A stretch of 64,000 nt of DNA from Clostridiales bacterium UBA3259 (lineage in GTDB: Bacteria; Bacillota_A; Clostridia; Oscillospirales; Oscillospiraceae): positions 43,331 to 107,330 of the forward strand of contig DEUP01000033.1 in assembly GCA_002362625.1 (NCBI GenBank). The letters run 5' to 3'. The notes below the pieces were generated by a model that ran no database searches, had not been told where the DNA came from, and saw only the letters and a list, made by a program, of their open reading frames with translations. Both the position numbers and the translations under genes were made by a program. Of the stretch, positions 25,629 to 33,699 are shown in pieces (positions within the stretch are counted from its first letter, which is position 1; each line of letters begins with the position of its first letter).

Positions 25629-26651
25629 ATGGAGCATTCCCTTGGCAGAAGCGTTTTATATGGGGTCGTGTTTCTCACGCTGCTGGCGGCACTTGTTCTC
25701 ATTACTGTGCTGAACATCAACATTGGAAGCGTACCTATCTCCGTGGGAGAAATCGAGAGGATTTTGCTTTTCCGGGAGGGGGATCCGACCCAGGTAAATA
25801 TTATCTGGAGGATTCGCCTGCCCAGAATTGCCATGGCCGCGCTGCTGGGCGGCGCGCTGAGCCTGTCCGGTTTCCTGCTGCAAACCTTCTTTGCCAATCC
25901 CATTGCTGGGCCTTTCGTACTGGGGATTTCCTCCGGGGCCAAGATGGCCGTGGCGCTGGCTATGATCTTTTTCCTGGGCTCCTTCGGCGCAGTGTCCAGC
26001 TGGACGCTGATTATCGCGGCCTTTATAGGATCGCTGCTTTCCGTGGGCTTTATCCTGATCATGTCCCGGCGGCTGAAGGGCATGGCAACGCTGCTGGTGG
26101 CGGGCATCATGATTGGGTATATCTGCTCGGCGATCACGGATTTTGTGGTCACCTTTGCGGAGGACAGCGACATTGTCAACCTCCACGGCTGGAGCCTGGG
26201 CAGCTTTTCCGGTATGAGCTGGGAGAATGTGAAAATCGCGGCCATCATTGTAGGGATCACAACTCTGGCGGTGTTTCTGCTCAGTAAGCCCATTGGGGCC
26301 TATCAGCTGGGAGAAGCCTACGCCCAGAGCATGGGCGTGAATATTCAGGTGTTCCGGGTGGCGCTGATCGTGCTGTCCAGCATTCTCTCCGCCTGCGTCA
26401 CCGCCTTCGCCGGGCCGATTTCCTTCGTGGGCATTGCGGTACCCTATCTGATCAAGCGGCTGCTGAATACCTCAAAGCCGATTGTGGTGATTCCGGCGGT
26501 GTTCTTGGGCGGCGAGGTGTTCTGCATGGGCTGCGACCTGATTGCCCGCACCGCTTTCGCGCCTACGGAGCTGAACATTTCCACGGTCACCTCCGTATTC
26601 GGCGCGCCTGTGGTCATCGGTATGATGCTTCGCAGAAGCAAGGAGCGGTAG
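25629..26651 (+). CDS. FecCD/BtuC-type ABC transporter permease
   Basis: About 340 residues from the ATG at 25629 (after GGAGGG). It has roughly ten hydrophobic segments and FecCD family motifs: RIRLPRIAMAALLGGALSLSG near the N-terminus, NPIAGPFVLGISSGA, GWSLGSFSGMSW, and FAGPISFVGIAVPYL in the coupling region. It would form the membrane channel for corrinoid or chelate import with the binding protein and ATPase on either side. The ATPase gene begins 1 bp after its stop. Confidence 0.9.
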   Translation: MEHSLGRSVLYGVVFLTLLAALVLITVLNINIGSVPISVGEIERILLFREGDPTQVNIIWRIRLPRIAMAALLGGALSLSGFLLQTFFANPIAGPFVLGISSGAKMAVALAMIFFLGSFGAVSSWTLIIAAFIGSLLSVGFILIMSRRLKGMATLLVAGIMIGYICSAITDFVVTFAEDSDIVNLHGWSLGSFSGMSWENVKIAAIIVGITTLAVFLLSKPIGAYQLGEAYAQSMGVNIQVFRVALIVLSSILSACVTAFAGPISFVGIAVPYLIKRLLNTSKPIVVIPAVFLGGEVFCMGCDLIARTAFAPTELNISTVTSVFGAPVVIGMMLRRSKER

Positions 26652-26652
26652 C

Positions 26653-27762
26653 ATGGCGGATTTCTATTTTCAAACCAGTCAGCTCACCGTCGGCTACGAC
26701 GGGAAGCCCCTGATCCGGGATATTACCATCGACATCCGGAAGGGAGAGATTGTGACCCTTATCGGCCCCAACGGCGCCGGCAAGAGCACCATCCTCAAAT
26801 CCATCACCCGGCAGCTGAAAACAATCGCGGGAACGGTGGCGCTGGACGGCCAGAACCTCAGCGGTCTTTCCCACAAGGAGCTGGCCACCCGGATGGCAGT
26901 GGTGCTGACCGAACGGATGAAGCCGGAGCTGATGACCTGCCGGGACATTGTGGCGAGTGGTCGTTATCCCTACACGGGCCGGCTGGGGCTGCTTACAAAG
27001 CGGGATGAGGAAACGGTCAGGGACGCTATGGAGGCTGTCCACGCTTTGGAGCTTTCTGAACGGGATTTTAACGCCATCAGCGACGGCCAGCGGCAGCGCA
27101 TCCTGCTGGCAAGAGCCATCTGCCAGGAGCCGGAAATCATCATATTGGACGAGCCTACCTCATTCCTGGACATCCGCCACAAGCTGGAACTTCTGTCTAT
27201 CCTCCGCTCTATGGCGAAGGAAAAGAAAATCACGGTGATCATGTCCCTCCACGAAATTGATCTGGCTCAGAAAATTTCCGACAAAATCATCTGCGTCAAG
27301 GGAGATACCATCGGCTGCTGCGGCAGCCCCGAGGAGGTCTTTGAGGAACAGAAAATCCGGGAGCTGTACGATATTGCGGAGGGTTATTTTGATCCCTGCT
27401 TCGGAAGCATTGAGCTTCCCAAGCCGGAGGGAGAGCCAGAGGTTCTGGTGCTGTCCTCCTGCGGCAATGGGATTGCGGTGTACCGCCGCCTGCAAAGGCA
27501 GAATATCCCCTTCTGCGCCGGAATTCTCTATACCAACGATCTGGATTATCGGCTGGCCCGGCTGCTGGCATCGGAGGTTATTACAGAAAAACCCTTCCAC
27601 GAAATCAGCGGCGGCAGCTTTGACCGGGCTATGGAAAAAGTGAGAGCCTGCAAAAAGGTTATCAACGCGGGCTGTGAAATCGGCCCCTGCAACCGCCGGA
27701 TGGAAGAAATTCTGGACGCGGCGGCGGCCCTGGGCAAGCTGCAAACAGAAATCTGGAAATAG
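26653..27762 (+). CDS. ABC transporter ATPase with Cys-containing C-terminal extension
   Basis: 369 residues. The first 255 are a FecE/BtuD-type ATPase: Walker A GPNGAGKS (38-45), signature ISDGQRQR (142-149), Walker B IIILDEP (162-168) and switch His200. A further 110 residues (about 260-369) are not part of the normal ATPase; they contain a CGNG motif, GILYTNDLDYRLA and GCEIGPCNRRM with several Cys. The extension may regulate the transporter, perhaps by sensing a ligand or metal (inference). It ends the riboswitch-1 operon. Confidence 0.9.
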   Translation: MADFYFQTSQLTVGYDGKPLIRDITIDIRKGEIVTLIGPNGAGKSTILKSITRQLKTIAGTVALDGQNLSGLSHKELATRMAVVLTERMKPELMTCRDIVASGRYPYTGRLGLLTKRDEETVRDAMEAVHALELSERDFNAISDGQRQRILLARAICQEPEIIILDEPTSFLDIRHKLELLSILRSMAKEKKITVIMSLHEIDLAQKISDKIICVKGDTIGCCGSPEEVFEEQKIRELYDIAEGYFDPCFGSIELPKPEGEPEVLVLSSCGNGIAVYRRLQRQNIPFCAGILYTNDLDYRLARLLASEVITEKPFHEISGGSFDRAMEKVRACKKVINAGCEIGPCNRRMEEILDAAAALGKLQTEIWK

Positions 27763-27774
27763 GTCAAAATACGG

Positions 27775-27803
27775 TTGCAACTGAAATGGGATGCTGTTAT
27801 AAT
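27775..27803 (+). promoter_or_regulatory. Promoter of the cobalamin biosynthesis operon
   Basis: TTGCAA (27775-27780), 17-bp spacer, TATAAT (27798-27803), about 20 nt before the second cobalamin aptamer and 12 bp after the ATPase gene. Confidence 0.75.
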
Positions 27804-27823
27804 GTGTAGGAACTGAATATAAA

Positions 27824-28000
27824 GATGGTTGGTGCCGCTGCTTCGCGAAAACCCGGGGCAGCGGGTAAAAGGGAAACAGGTGAAAAACCTGTACGATCTC
27901 GTCACTGTGAACCGGAGAATGGCGCCGCTTTTATGCCATTGCGAAAGCGAGAAGGCGCGGCGCTGTGAAGACCCGAAAGTCAGGAAACCTGCCAGCCATT
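27824..28000 (+). ncRNA. Cobalamin riboswitch (upstream of the cbi operon)
   Basis: Core elements in order: GGTTGGTGCCGC (27827-27838), GGGTAAAAGGGAAAC (27863-27877), the B12 box GTCACTGTGAACCG (27901-27914) and CCCGAAAGTCAGGAAACCTGCC (27972-27993, named here in part). The ends GATGGTTGG and CCAGCCATT can close the P1 helix. It differs in its variable arms from the first riboswitch, so it is not a recent copy. Boundaries are approximate. Confidence 0.92.
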
Positions 28001-28056
28001 GGTACAGGGCGGATTCGGAAGCTCTGATTCAATCGGCAAGCGCTGAGATGGAGAGA

Positions 28057-28137
28057 TTTTGGCCCAGACGAAGGTTTGAAAAGCGGAGGAATACTGGATG
28101 TATTTCCCACTTTTCAAACTGCGGGTCTGGGGCAAAA
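28057..28137 (+). repeat. 81-nt long inverted repeat in the cbi leader
   Basis: TTTTGGCCCAGAC...GGTTTGAAAA on the left pairs with TTTTCAAAC...GGTCTGGGGCAAAA on the right, and the centre (GGAATAC with GTATTTCC) continues the stem. It is neither the aptamer nor the terminator, and its role is unknown. Confidence 0.75.
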
Positions 28138-28248
28138 GATCCCATTCTCAGCCGCAGACGATTTATTCAGAGCATCCTCAGCCCGGGTCACGAGGAATTG
28201 GCTGTACCAACCACTACCGCCTCATGCGGTAGCCCCAGGTTACACAAT

Positions 28249-28279
28249 GAGACTTTCCTCCGAGGAAGGTCTCTTTTTT
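28249..28279 (+). terminator. Riboswitch-controlled terminator before cbiK
   Basis: GAGACTTTCC pairs with GGAAGGTCTC and is followed by TTTTTT. Its position in the leader, about 110 nt before the first gene, makes it the likely off-switch of the cobalamin riboswitch. Confidence 0.85.
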
Positions 28280-28388
28280 CGTATAGCTGTTGTCCATGTG
28301 CTTTTTCGGACGCCTGACGCGTTCCGCTCTGAACCATGTTCTGTTCATAAAAATCTATTGTGCGAAGGACACAAGGAGGAAAAACACC

Positions 28389-29609
28389 ATGAACACGAAA
28401 AAAGTATGTACCCTGATTGCCGCAGTGCTGGCAATGGCAGTCCCGCTGGCTGCCTGCGGCGGCACGGCTGCCCCTGCCACCACTGCGGCCCCGGCAGCCC
28501 CCGAAACCACCGCTGCCCCGGAAACGGAAGCCGTGGTAGACGATCAGGCCGCCGCTGACGCTGTGGCAGAACTGATTGACGCCATTTACGTCCAGCAGCG
28601 CGCCGAGGACACGGACGCCCAGTGTGCCGCCGCCAAGGCCGCTTGGGACGCACTGACCGAGGAGCAGAAGGAACTGGTAGAGGGTGAGGAGGCTGACCCC
28701 GATTACTTTGGCCGGGACACTGGCGATGCCAGTCTGGATGATCCCCGGAACGCCGACAATATCGGAGAGAAGGAAATCCTGGTTGTTTCCTTCGGTACTT
28801 CCTTTAACGGAAGCCGGGTTGAGGATATCAAGGGCGTGGAAGATGCCATTGCGGCAGCTTACCCCGATTGGTCCGTGCGCCGGGCCTTTACCGCTCAAAT
28901 CATCATCAACCACATTCAGGCCAGAGACGGCGAGTTCATCGACAATATGGATCAGGCTCTGGAGCGGGCTGTTGCCAATGGCGTCAAGGAGCTTCTCGTC
29001 CAGCCCACCCACCTGATGCACGGCGCGGAGTATGATGAGATGGTGGAAGCTCTGGAAGGTTACAAGGATAAGATCGAGACCATCCGCATTGCCGAGCCTC
29101 TGCTGGGCGAGGTTGGCTCCGACGCTACCATTATCAACGCCGACAAGGAAGCGGTTGCTAAGGCTGTGGTGGCACAGGCCATGGAGACCGCGGGCTTTGC
29201 CAGTGTCGACGAGGCTGCTGAGGCTGGTACCGCTCTGGTACTGATGGGCCATGGCACCGCTCATGTGGCGAAGGTGACCTACAGCCAGATGCAGACCCAG
29301 ATGGAAAAGCTGGGATACAAGAATGTCTTCATCGGCACCGTGGAAGGGGAACCGGAGGAAACCTCTTGCGAAGCGGTCATCGAGGTCGTGAAGGAAGCCG
29401 GTTATACCAAGGTGATCCTGCGTCCCCTGATGGTGGTGGCTGGTGACCATGCCAATAACGATATGGCGGGTTCGGACGAGGACTCCTGGAAGAGTATGTT
29501 TGAGGCTGCCGGATGCTTTGACAGCGTGGACGCCCAGATCGCTGGCCTTGGCGGAATCCAGGCTGTACAGGAGCTGTACGTTGCCCACGTTAAGGACGCT
29601 ATGAACTAA
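28389..29609 (+). CDS. cbiK: Lipoprotein-anchored sirohydrochlorin cobaltochelatase (CbiK)
   Basis: 406 residues. A lipobox (LAAC, Cys23) and a Thr/Ala/Pro-rich linker (24-50) place the enzyme outside the membrane. A helical segment (about 53-110) precedes the CbiK domain (128-406), which shows LVVSFGTSF, QPTHLMHG (His208), MGHGTAH (His288) and GDHANND (His354); the last two match the metal-binding histidines of CbiK. Cytoplasmic CbiK inserts cobalt into sirohydrochlorin at the start of anaerobic B12 synthesis, and a periplasmic CbiK is known in Desulfovibrio. The external location is odd for a biosynthetic first step. It is the first gene after riboswitch 2. Confidence 0.88.
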   Translation: MNTKKVCTLIAAVLAMAVPLAACGGTAAPATTAAPAAPETTAAPETEAVVDDQAAADAVAELIDAIYVQQRAEDTDAQCAAAKAAWDALTEEQKELVEGEEADPDYFGRDTGDASLDDPRNADNIGEKEILVVSFGTSFNGSRVEDIKGVEDAIAAAYPDWSVRRAFTAQIIINHIQARDGEFIDNMDQALERAVANGVKELLVQPTHLMHGAEYDEMVEALEGYKDKIETIRIAEPLLGEVGSDATIINADKEAVAKAVVAQAMETAGFASVDEAAEAGTALVLMGHGTAHVAKVTYSQMQTQMEKLGYKNVFIGTVEGEPEETSCEAVIEVVKEAGYTKVILRPLMVVAGDHANNDMAGSDEDSWKSMFEAAGCFDSVDAQIAGLGGIQAVQELYVAHVKDAMN

Positions 29610-29618
29610 GTTTTGCTT

Positions 29619-29646
29619 TGTCCGGGGAGCAAAATGCTCCCCGGAC
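29619..29646 (+). terminator. Hairpin between cbiK and the NEAT-like lipoprotein gene
   Basis: TGTCCGGGGAGC pairs perfectly with GCTCCCCGGACA around AAAAT, 9 bp after the cbiK stop. No T-run follows, so it may stabilise the cbiK message or partly attenuate the operon rather than end it. Confidence 0.6.
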
Positions 29647-29692
29647 ATTGGGACTTTTCGGAGGAAAACCCCAGGAAAGGATGAATGATTTT

Positions 29693-30568
29693 ATGAAAAA
29701 AGGAAAAATGCTGATTTCCCTGCTGCTGACTGCCCTGCTGCTGGCAGGCTGCGGCGCCACGCCTTCCGCCACGCAGCCAACGATCCCTGCTGCAGCGGCA
29801 ACTTCCGCCCCAGTCGTGACGGAGGAAACCACCGCCACGGAAGAAACAGTCCAGGAAACGGAACCTGTCATATCCGCAGAGATCCTGCCCGATGGGGTAT
29901 ACACGGTGGACTTTGAAACGGACAGCAGCATGTTCCGGGCAAGTGAAGCCTGCAACCGCAAAGGAACGCTGACGGTAAAGGACGGCGTGCAGACCCTCCA
30001 TGTGAGTCTGCAATCGAAGGGCATCCTCAACCTCTACCCGGGAACTGCGGAGCAGGCCCAGGAGCCCGGGGCGGTCTGGCTGGAGCATACGGTGGACACC
30101 GTGACCTACAGTGACGGTCTTAGTGAGGAAGTGTTCGGCTTTGACGTTCCAGTTGCCTCGGTGGGACAGGAGTTTGACCTTGCCTTGATTGGCAAAAAGG
30201 GCGTTTGGTATGACCATAAGGTCAGTGTCCGCAATCCCATCCCCCAGGCGGGCAGCTATACCTGCGCCGTCGAGCTGCTCGGCGGCTCCGGGCGGGCCGG
30301 CGTCGCCTCCCCTGCTGATCTTGTTTCCGATGGGGAAACCCTGATGGCCACCATTCAGTGGAGCAGCCCGAATTATTCCTACATGCTGGTGGACGATGTC
30401 CAGTATGATCCCATTCAGGCGGAGGGCAACTCCACCTTCCAGGTCCCGGTGAAGCTGGGCGAGGATCTGGCCGTCAGCGCGTGTACCACTGCCATGAGTA
30501 CGCCTCATTTGGTAGAGTATACCCTCCATTTTGACTGCGCAACCCTGACGCTGCGCCAAGAGGAGTGA
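29693..30568 (+). CDS. NEAT-like (iron-transport-associated) lipoprotein
   Basis: About 291 residues from the ATG at 29693; an ATG 12 bp upstream has almost no room for a ribosome site. A lipobox (LLAGC) and a Thr/Glu-rich linker are followed by two beta-rich modules. The first (about 65-165) contains GVYTVDFETDSSMFRAS. The second (about 170-290) contains WSSPNYSYMLVDD, GNSTFQVPV and AMSTPHLVEYTL, the pattern of the heme-binding-like NEAT or iron-transport-associated domain. Such domains bind heme or similar ligands at the surface. Lying between cbiK and cbiA, it may hand over a tetrapyrrole or corrinoid (inference). Confidence 0.75.
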   Translation: MKKGKMLISLLLTALLLAGCGATPSATQPTIPAAAATSAPVVTEETTATEETVQETEPVISAEILPDGVYTVDFETDSSMFRASEACNRKGTLTVKDGVQTLHVSLQSKGILNLYPGTAEQAQEPGAVWLEHTVDTVTYSDGLSEEVFGFDVPVASVGQEFDLALIGKKGVWYDHKVSVRNPIPQAGSYTCAVELLGGSGRAGVASPADLVSDGETLMATIQWSSPNYSYMLVDDVQYDPIQAEGNSTFQVPVKLGEDLAVSACTTAMSTPHLVEYTLHFDCATLTLRQEE

Positions 30569-30572
30569 GGAA

Positions 30573-31952
30573 GTGGAATCCGAGATTGCCAGAATTCTCT
30601 TTGCCGGTACGGGCAGCGGCTGCGGCAAAACCACCGTCACCTGTGCCGTTCTCCAGGCCCTTGTGAACCGCGGCTTGCAGGTGGGAGCCTTTAAATGCGG
30701 CCCGGATTACATTGACCCCATGTTTCACAGCCGGGTCATTGGAGCCAAAAGCACCAATCTGGATTCCTATTTCTTTGACGACAACACCCTTCGGTTCCTG
30801 CTGGCCCAAAACGGGGCCGACCGGGACATCAGCATTGTGGAAGGGGTCATGGGCTACTATGACGGGATGGGTCTGACCTCCACCCAAGCCAGCACCTACA
30901 GCGTTGCCCGGACTACCCAAACCCCGGTGGTGCTGGTAGTCGGCGCAAAGGGCGCTTCCCTGTCTGTCTTAGCCACCATACAGGGCTTTCTGGACTTCTG
31001 CCCGGACAACCAGATTCAGGGCGTTATCCTGAACCAATGCGCGGCGTCCACCTATGAGGCTCTGGCCGGGGAGCTGGAAAGAAGGTTTTCTCTTCGCCCC
31101 CTGGGCTATCTTCCCAGGCTTCCGAAATGTACGCTGGAAAGCCGCCACCTGGGACTGGTTACAGCGACGGAGGTGAAGGATCTTCAGCAGAAGCTGGGGA
31201 TTCTTGCGGCTCAGGCCGAGCAGACCATTGATTTGGATGGACTTCTGGAATTGTCCAAAGCGGCGCCGGCCGTCACCTGTGCGCCGGTGGAGCTGCCCTG
31301 TTTTGATGAAAGGGTGCGTATCGCCGTTGCCAGAGACCGGGCGTTCTGCTTCTATTATGAGGACAGCCTGGAAGCGCTGAGACGGATGGGCGCGGAGCTG
31401 GTTCCCTTCAGCCCGCTGACGGATTCCGCTTTGCCGGAGAACATTCAGGGGCTGTACCTGGGCGGCGGATATCCGGAACTGTATGTCCGTCAGCTCAGCG
31501 AAAACGCTTCCATGGGGCGCAGCATCAAAAACGCCCTGGAAAGGGGGCTTCCCTGCATCGCGGAGTGCGGCGGCTTTATGTACCTGACAGCGGCAATCGG
31601 GGACCTTCCCATGGTGGGATACCTTCCGGGAAAAAGCTTTGACAACGGAAAACTGACCCGGTTTGGCTATGTGCGGCTGAGAGCCAACACCGATCAGATG
31701 CTCTGCAAGGCCGGAGAGGAGATCCGGGGCCACGAATTTCACCATTGGGACTGCACGGAGCCGGGAGACGGCTTTACAGCAGCGAAGGAGCTTACCGGAA
31801 AGCACTGGGACTGCGTGGTGTCCACGCCTGCCCTCTATGCCGGATACCCCCATTTCCATTTTTACGCAAACCCATCCTTTGCGGTGAATTTCTACCGCGC
31901 CTGTTTGGAGGAAAAGAACCATGCTGGAACATATCGCCCCTATGGACATTGA
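30573..31952 (+). CDS. cbiA: Cobyrinate a,c-diamide synthase
   Basis: 459 residues with a GTG start after GAGGAA. The N-terminal synthetase domain has a P-loop variant (GTGSGCGKTTV); the C-terminal glutamine amidotransferase domain has LYLGGGYPEL, the nucleophile Cys in AECGGFMYL and GHEFHHWD. It amidates the a and c side chains of cobyrinic acid using ATP and glutamine. It starts the uninterrupted block of corrin-ring genes, and its end overlaps cbiC by 32 bp. Confidence 0.94.
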   Translation: MESEIARILFAGTGSGCGKTTVTCAVLQALVNRGLQVGAFKCGPDYIDPMFHSRVIGAKSTNLDSYFFDDNTLRFLLAQNGADRDISIVEGVMGYYDGMGLTSTQASTYSVARTTQTPVVLVVGAKGASLSVLATIQGFLDFCPDNQIQGVILNQCAASTYEALAGELERRFSLRPLGYLPRLPKCTLESRHLGLVTATEVKDLQQKLGILAAQAEQTIDLDGLLELSKAAPAVTCAPVELPCFDERVRIAVARDRAFCFYYEDSLEALRRMGAELVPFSPLTDSALPENIQGLYLGGGYPELYVRQLSENASMGRSIKNALERGLPCIAECGGFMYLTAAIGDLPMVGYLPGKSFDNGKLTRFGYVRLRANTDQMLCKAGEEIRGHEFHHWDCTEPGDGFTAAKELTGKHWDCVVSTPALYAGYPHFHFYANPSFAVNFYRACLEEKNHAGTYRPYGH

Positions 31953-32544
31953 AAAGCGAAGCTTTGCCATTATCACGGAGCTTCTGGGAGAGCGGAAGCT
32001 GGATCCGGAAAACGAACTGGTAATCAAACGGGCCATCCACACCACAGCGGATTTTGATTACGCGGAAACATTGGTGTTTTCGCCCCACGCGGTGCGAAAG
32101 GGCATGGAAGCCCTCCGAGGAGGCTGTGACATTGTCACGGATACCCAGATGGCCAAGGCCGGAATCAACAAAACCATTCTGGCGCAATTGGGCGGAGAGG
32201 TTCACTGCTTTATGTCCGACCCGGAGATTGCCCGGGAGGCAAAGGAGCGGGGCGTTACCCGGGCCATTGTGTCCATGGAGCGGGCGGCACGGCTTCCAAA
32301 GCCCTGTATTTTCGCCATCGGCAACGCCCCGACGGCGCTCATCCGCATCCGGGAGCTGGTCGATGCAGGGAAGCTCAGCCCCGCGCTGATCGTCGGCGTC
32401 CCAGTGGGCTTTGTCAATGTGGTGGAAAGCAAGGAACTGATTCTTAAGCTGGACACGCCCCACATTGTGGCCCGGGGCCGGAAGGGCGGCAGCAATGTGG
32501 CGGCAGCCATCTGCAACGCCATGCTCTACCAGATTCTGCGGTGA
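31921..32544 (+). CDS. cbiC: Cobalt-precorrin-8 methylmutase
   Basis: 207 residues. It moves the methyl group from C11 to C12 to form cobyrinate. The catalytic His lies in AIHTTADFDY (about residue 41), and GVPVGFVNVVESKE and RGRKGGSNVAAA are typical of CbiC/CobH. I use the ATG at 31921, which has a GGAGG site inside the end of cbiA; a second ATG 21 bp later is possible. Confidence 0.94.
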   Translation: MLEHIAPMDIEKRSFAIITELLGERKLDPENELVIKRAIHTTADFDYAETLVFSPHAVRKGMEALRGGCDIVTDTQMAKAGINKTILAQLGGEVHCFMSDPEIAREAKERGVTRAIVSMERAARLPKPCIFAIGNAPTALIRIRELVDAGKLSPALIVGVPVGFVNVVESKELILKLDTPHIVARGRKGGSNVAAAICNAMLYQILR

Positions 32545-32548
32545 TAAA

Positions 32549-33697
32549 ATGGAAGAATATCTGATCAAGGACGGGAAAAGGCTGCGTCTGGGCTACACCA
32601 CCGGCTCCTGCGCCGCCGGAGCGGCAAAAGCGGCTGCCTGGATGCTGCTGACCGGGCAGCGCAAAGAGCGTGTTCAGATTAAGACCCCCAAGGGCATCCC
32701 CCTGGATTTGCAGGTTCTAAGCATTCGGATGGAGCCGGGCCGGGTTTCCTGCGCTGTCGAAAAGGACAGTGGCGATGACCCGGATGTGACCACGGGAATG
32801 TACATTATGGCAGCGGTATCCCTCACGGAAGCAAAGGGCATCCGCATTGACGGCGGAGAAGGGGTGGGCCGGGTGACCAAGCCCGGACTGGATCAGCCGA
32901 TCGGAAACGCCGCCATCAACTCTGTCCCCCGACGGATGATTCAGGAAAATCTGGAGGAGGTGTGTGTCATCGCTGACTACCACGGCGGCTTGGACGTTAT
33001 GATTTCCGCCCCCGGCGGGGAGGAAGTTGCCAAAAAGACCTTCAATCCCCGGCTGGGCATTGTGGGCGGCATTTCCATTCTGGGCACCTCCGGGATCGTG
33101 GAGCCTATGAGCGAGGAAGCACTTGTGAGGAGCATCCAGGTGGAAATGCGGCAAAAGGCGGCCTCCGGCGACGCCTATCTGCTGGTCACTCCCGGCAACT
33201 ACGGTGAGAACTTCCTGCGGGAGCACATGACCCTTCCCTTTTCACAAAGCGTCAAATGCAGCAACTTTGTGGGCCAGACCATCGATATGGCCCTGGAGCT
33301 GGGGGTAAAGGGCCTCCTGTTTGTTGCGCATATCGGCAAATTTGTCAAGGTGGCTGCCGGGATCATGAACACCCACTCCCGATGGGCCGACGGCCGTGGG
33401 GAGATCCTGGCCGCCAATGCCCTCCGGGCGGGCATTTCCCGGGAGGCCGCATTGGAGATTCTGGAAGCGGTCACCACGGAGGAGGCCCTTTCGGTGGTAA
33501 TCCGGGAGGGACTGCTGGATGCTGTTATGGAGCAGCTCACCGCCCGGATTCACGACCACCTGCACCGGCGCGCCGGAACGGACATGCTGCTGGGAGCGGT
33601 GCTCTACTCCAATCAGTGGGGATATCTGGGACAGACGGAAAGCGCCGGGGCGCTGATCCGGCTGCTAAACAATCAGTATGAAGGAAAAGAGGTATAA
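32549..33697 (+). CDS. cbiD: Cobalt-precorrin-5B (C1)-methyltransferase
   Basis: About 382 residues from the ATG at 32549, 4 bp after the cbiC stop. CbiD is specific to the anaerobic pathway and methylates C1 after ring contraction, although it is not a canonical SAM methyltransferase fold. Its hallmark GYTTGSCAAGAAKAA (residues 12-26) is clear, as are GGISILGTSGIVEPMS and the GNYG segment. Its presence marks the pathway as anaerobic (early cobalt insertion). Confidence 0.94.
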   Translation: MEEYLIKDGKRLRLGYTTGSCAAGAAKAAAWMLLTGQRKERVQIKTPKGIPLDLQVLSIRMEPGRVSCAVEKDSGDDPDVTTGMYIMAAVSLTEAKGIRIDGGEGVGRVTKPGLDQPIGNAAINSVPRRMIQENLEEVCVIADYHGGLDVMISAPGGEEVAKKTFNPRLGIVGGISILGTSGIVEPMSEEALVRSIQVEMRQKAASGDAYLLVTPGNYGENFLREHMTLPFSQSVKCSNFVGQTIDMALELGVKGLLFVAHIGKFVKVAAGIMNTHSRWADGRGEILAANALRAGISREAALEILEAVTTEEALSVVIREGLLDAVMEQLTARIHDHLHRRAGTDMLLGAVLYSNQWGYLGQTESAGALIRLLNNQYEGKEV

Positions 33698-33699
33698 AA

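Larger units (their letters stand above)
28001..28388 (+). other. Long leader between riboswitch 2 and cbiK
   Basis: About 390 bp with no convincing gene. It holds an 81-nt near-perfect hairpin (28057-28137), a short hairpin CTACCGC-CTCAT-GCGGTAG (about 28214-28232) and the operon's intrinsic terminator, before the cbiK ribosome site AAGGAGG. Confidence 0.6.
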
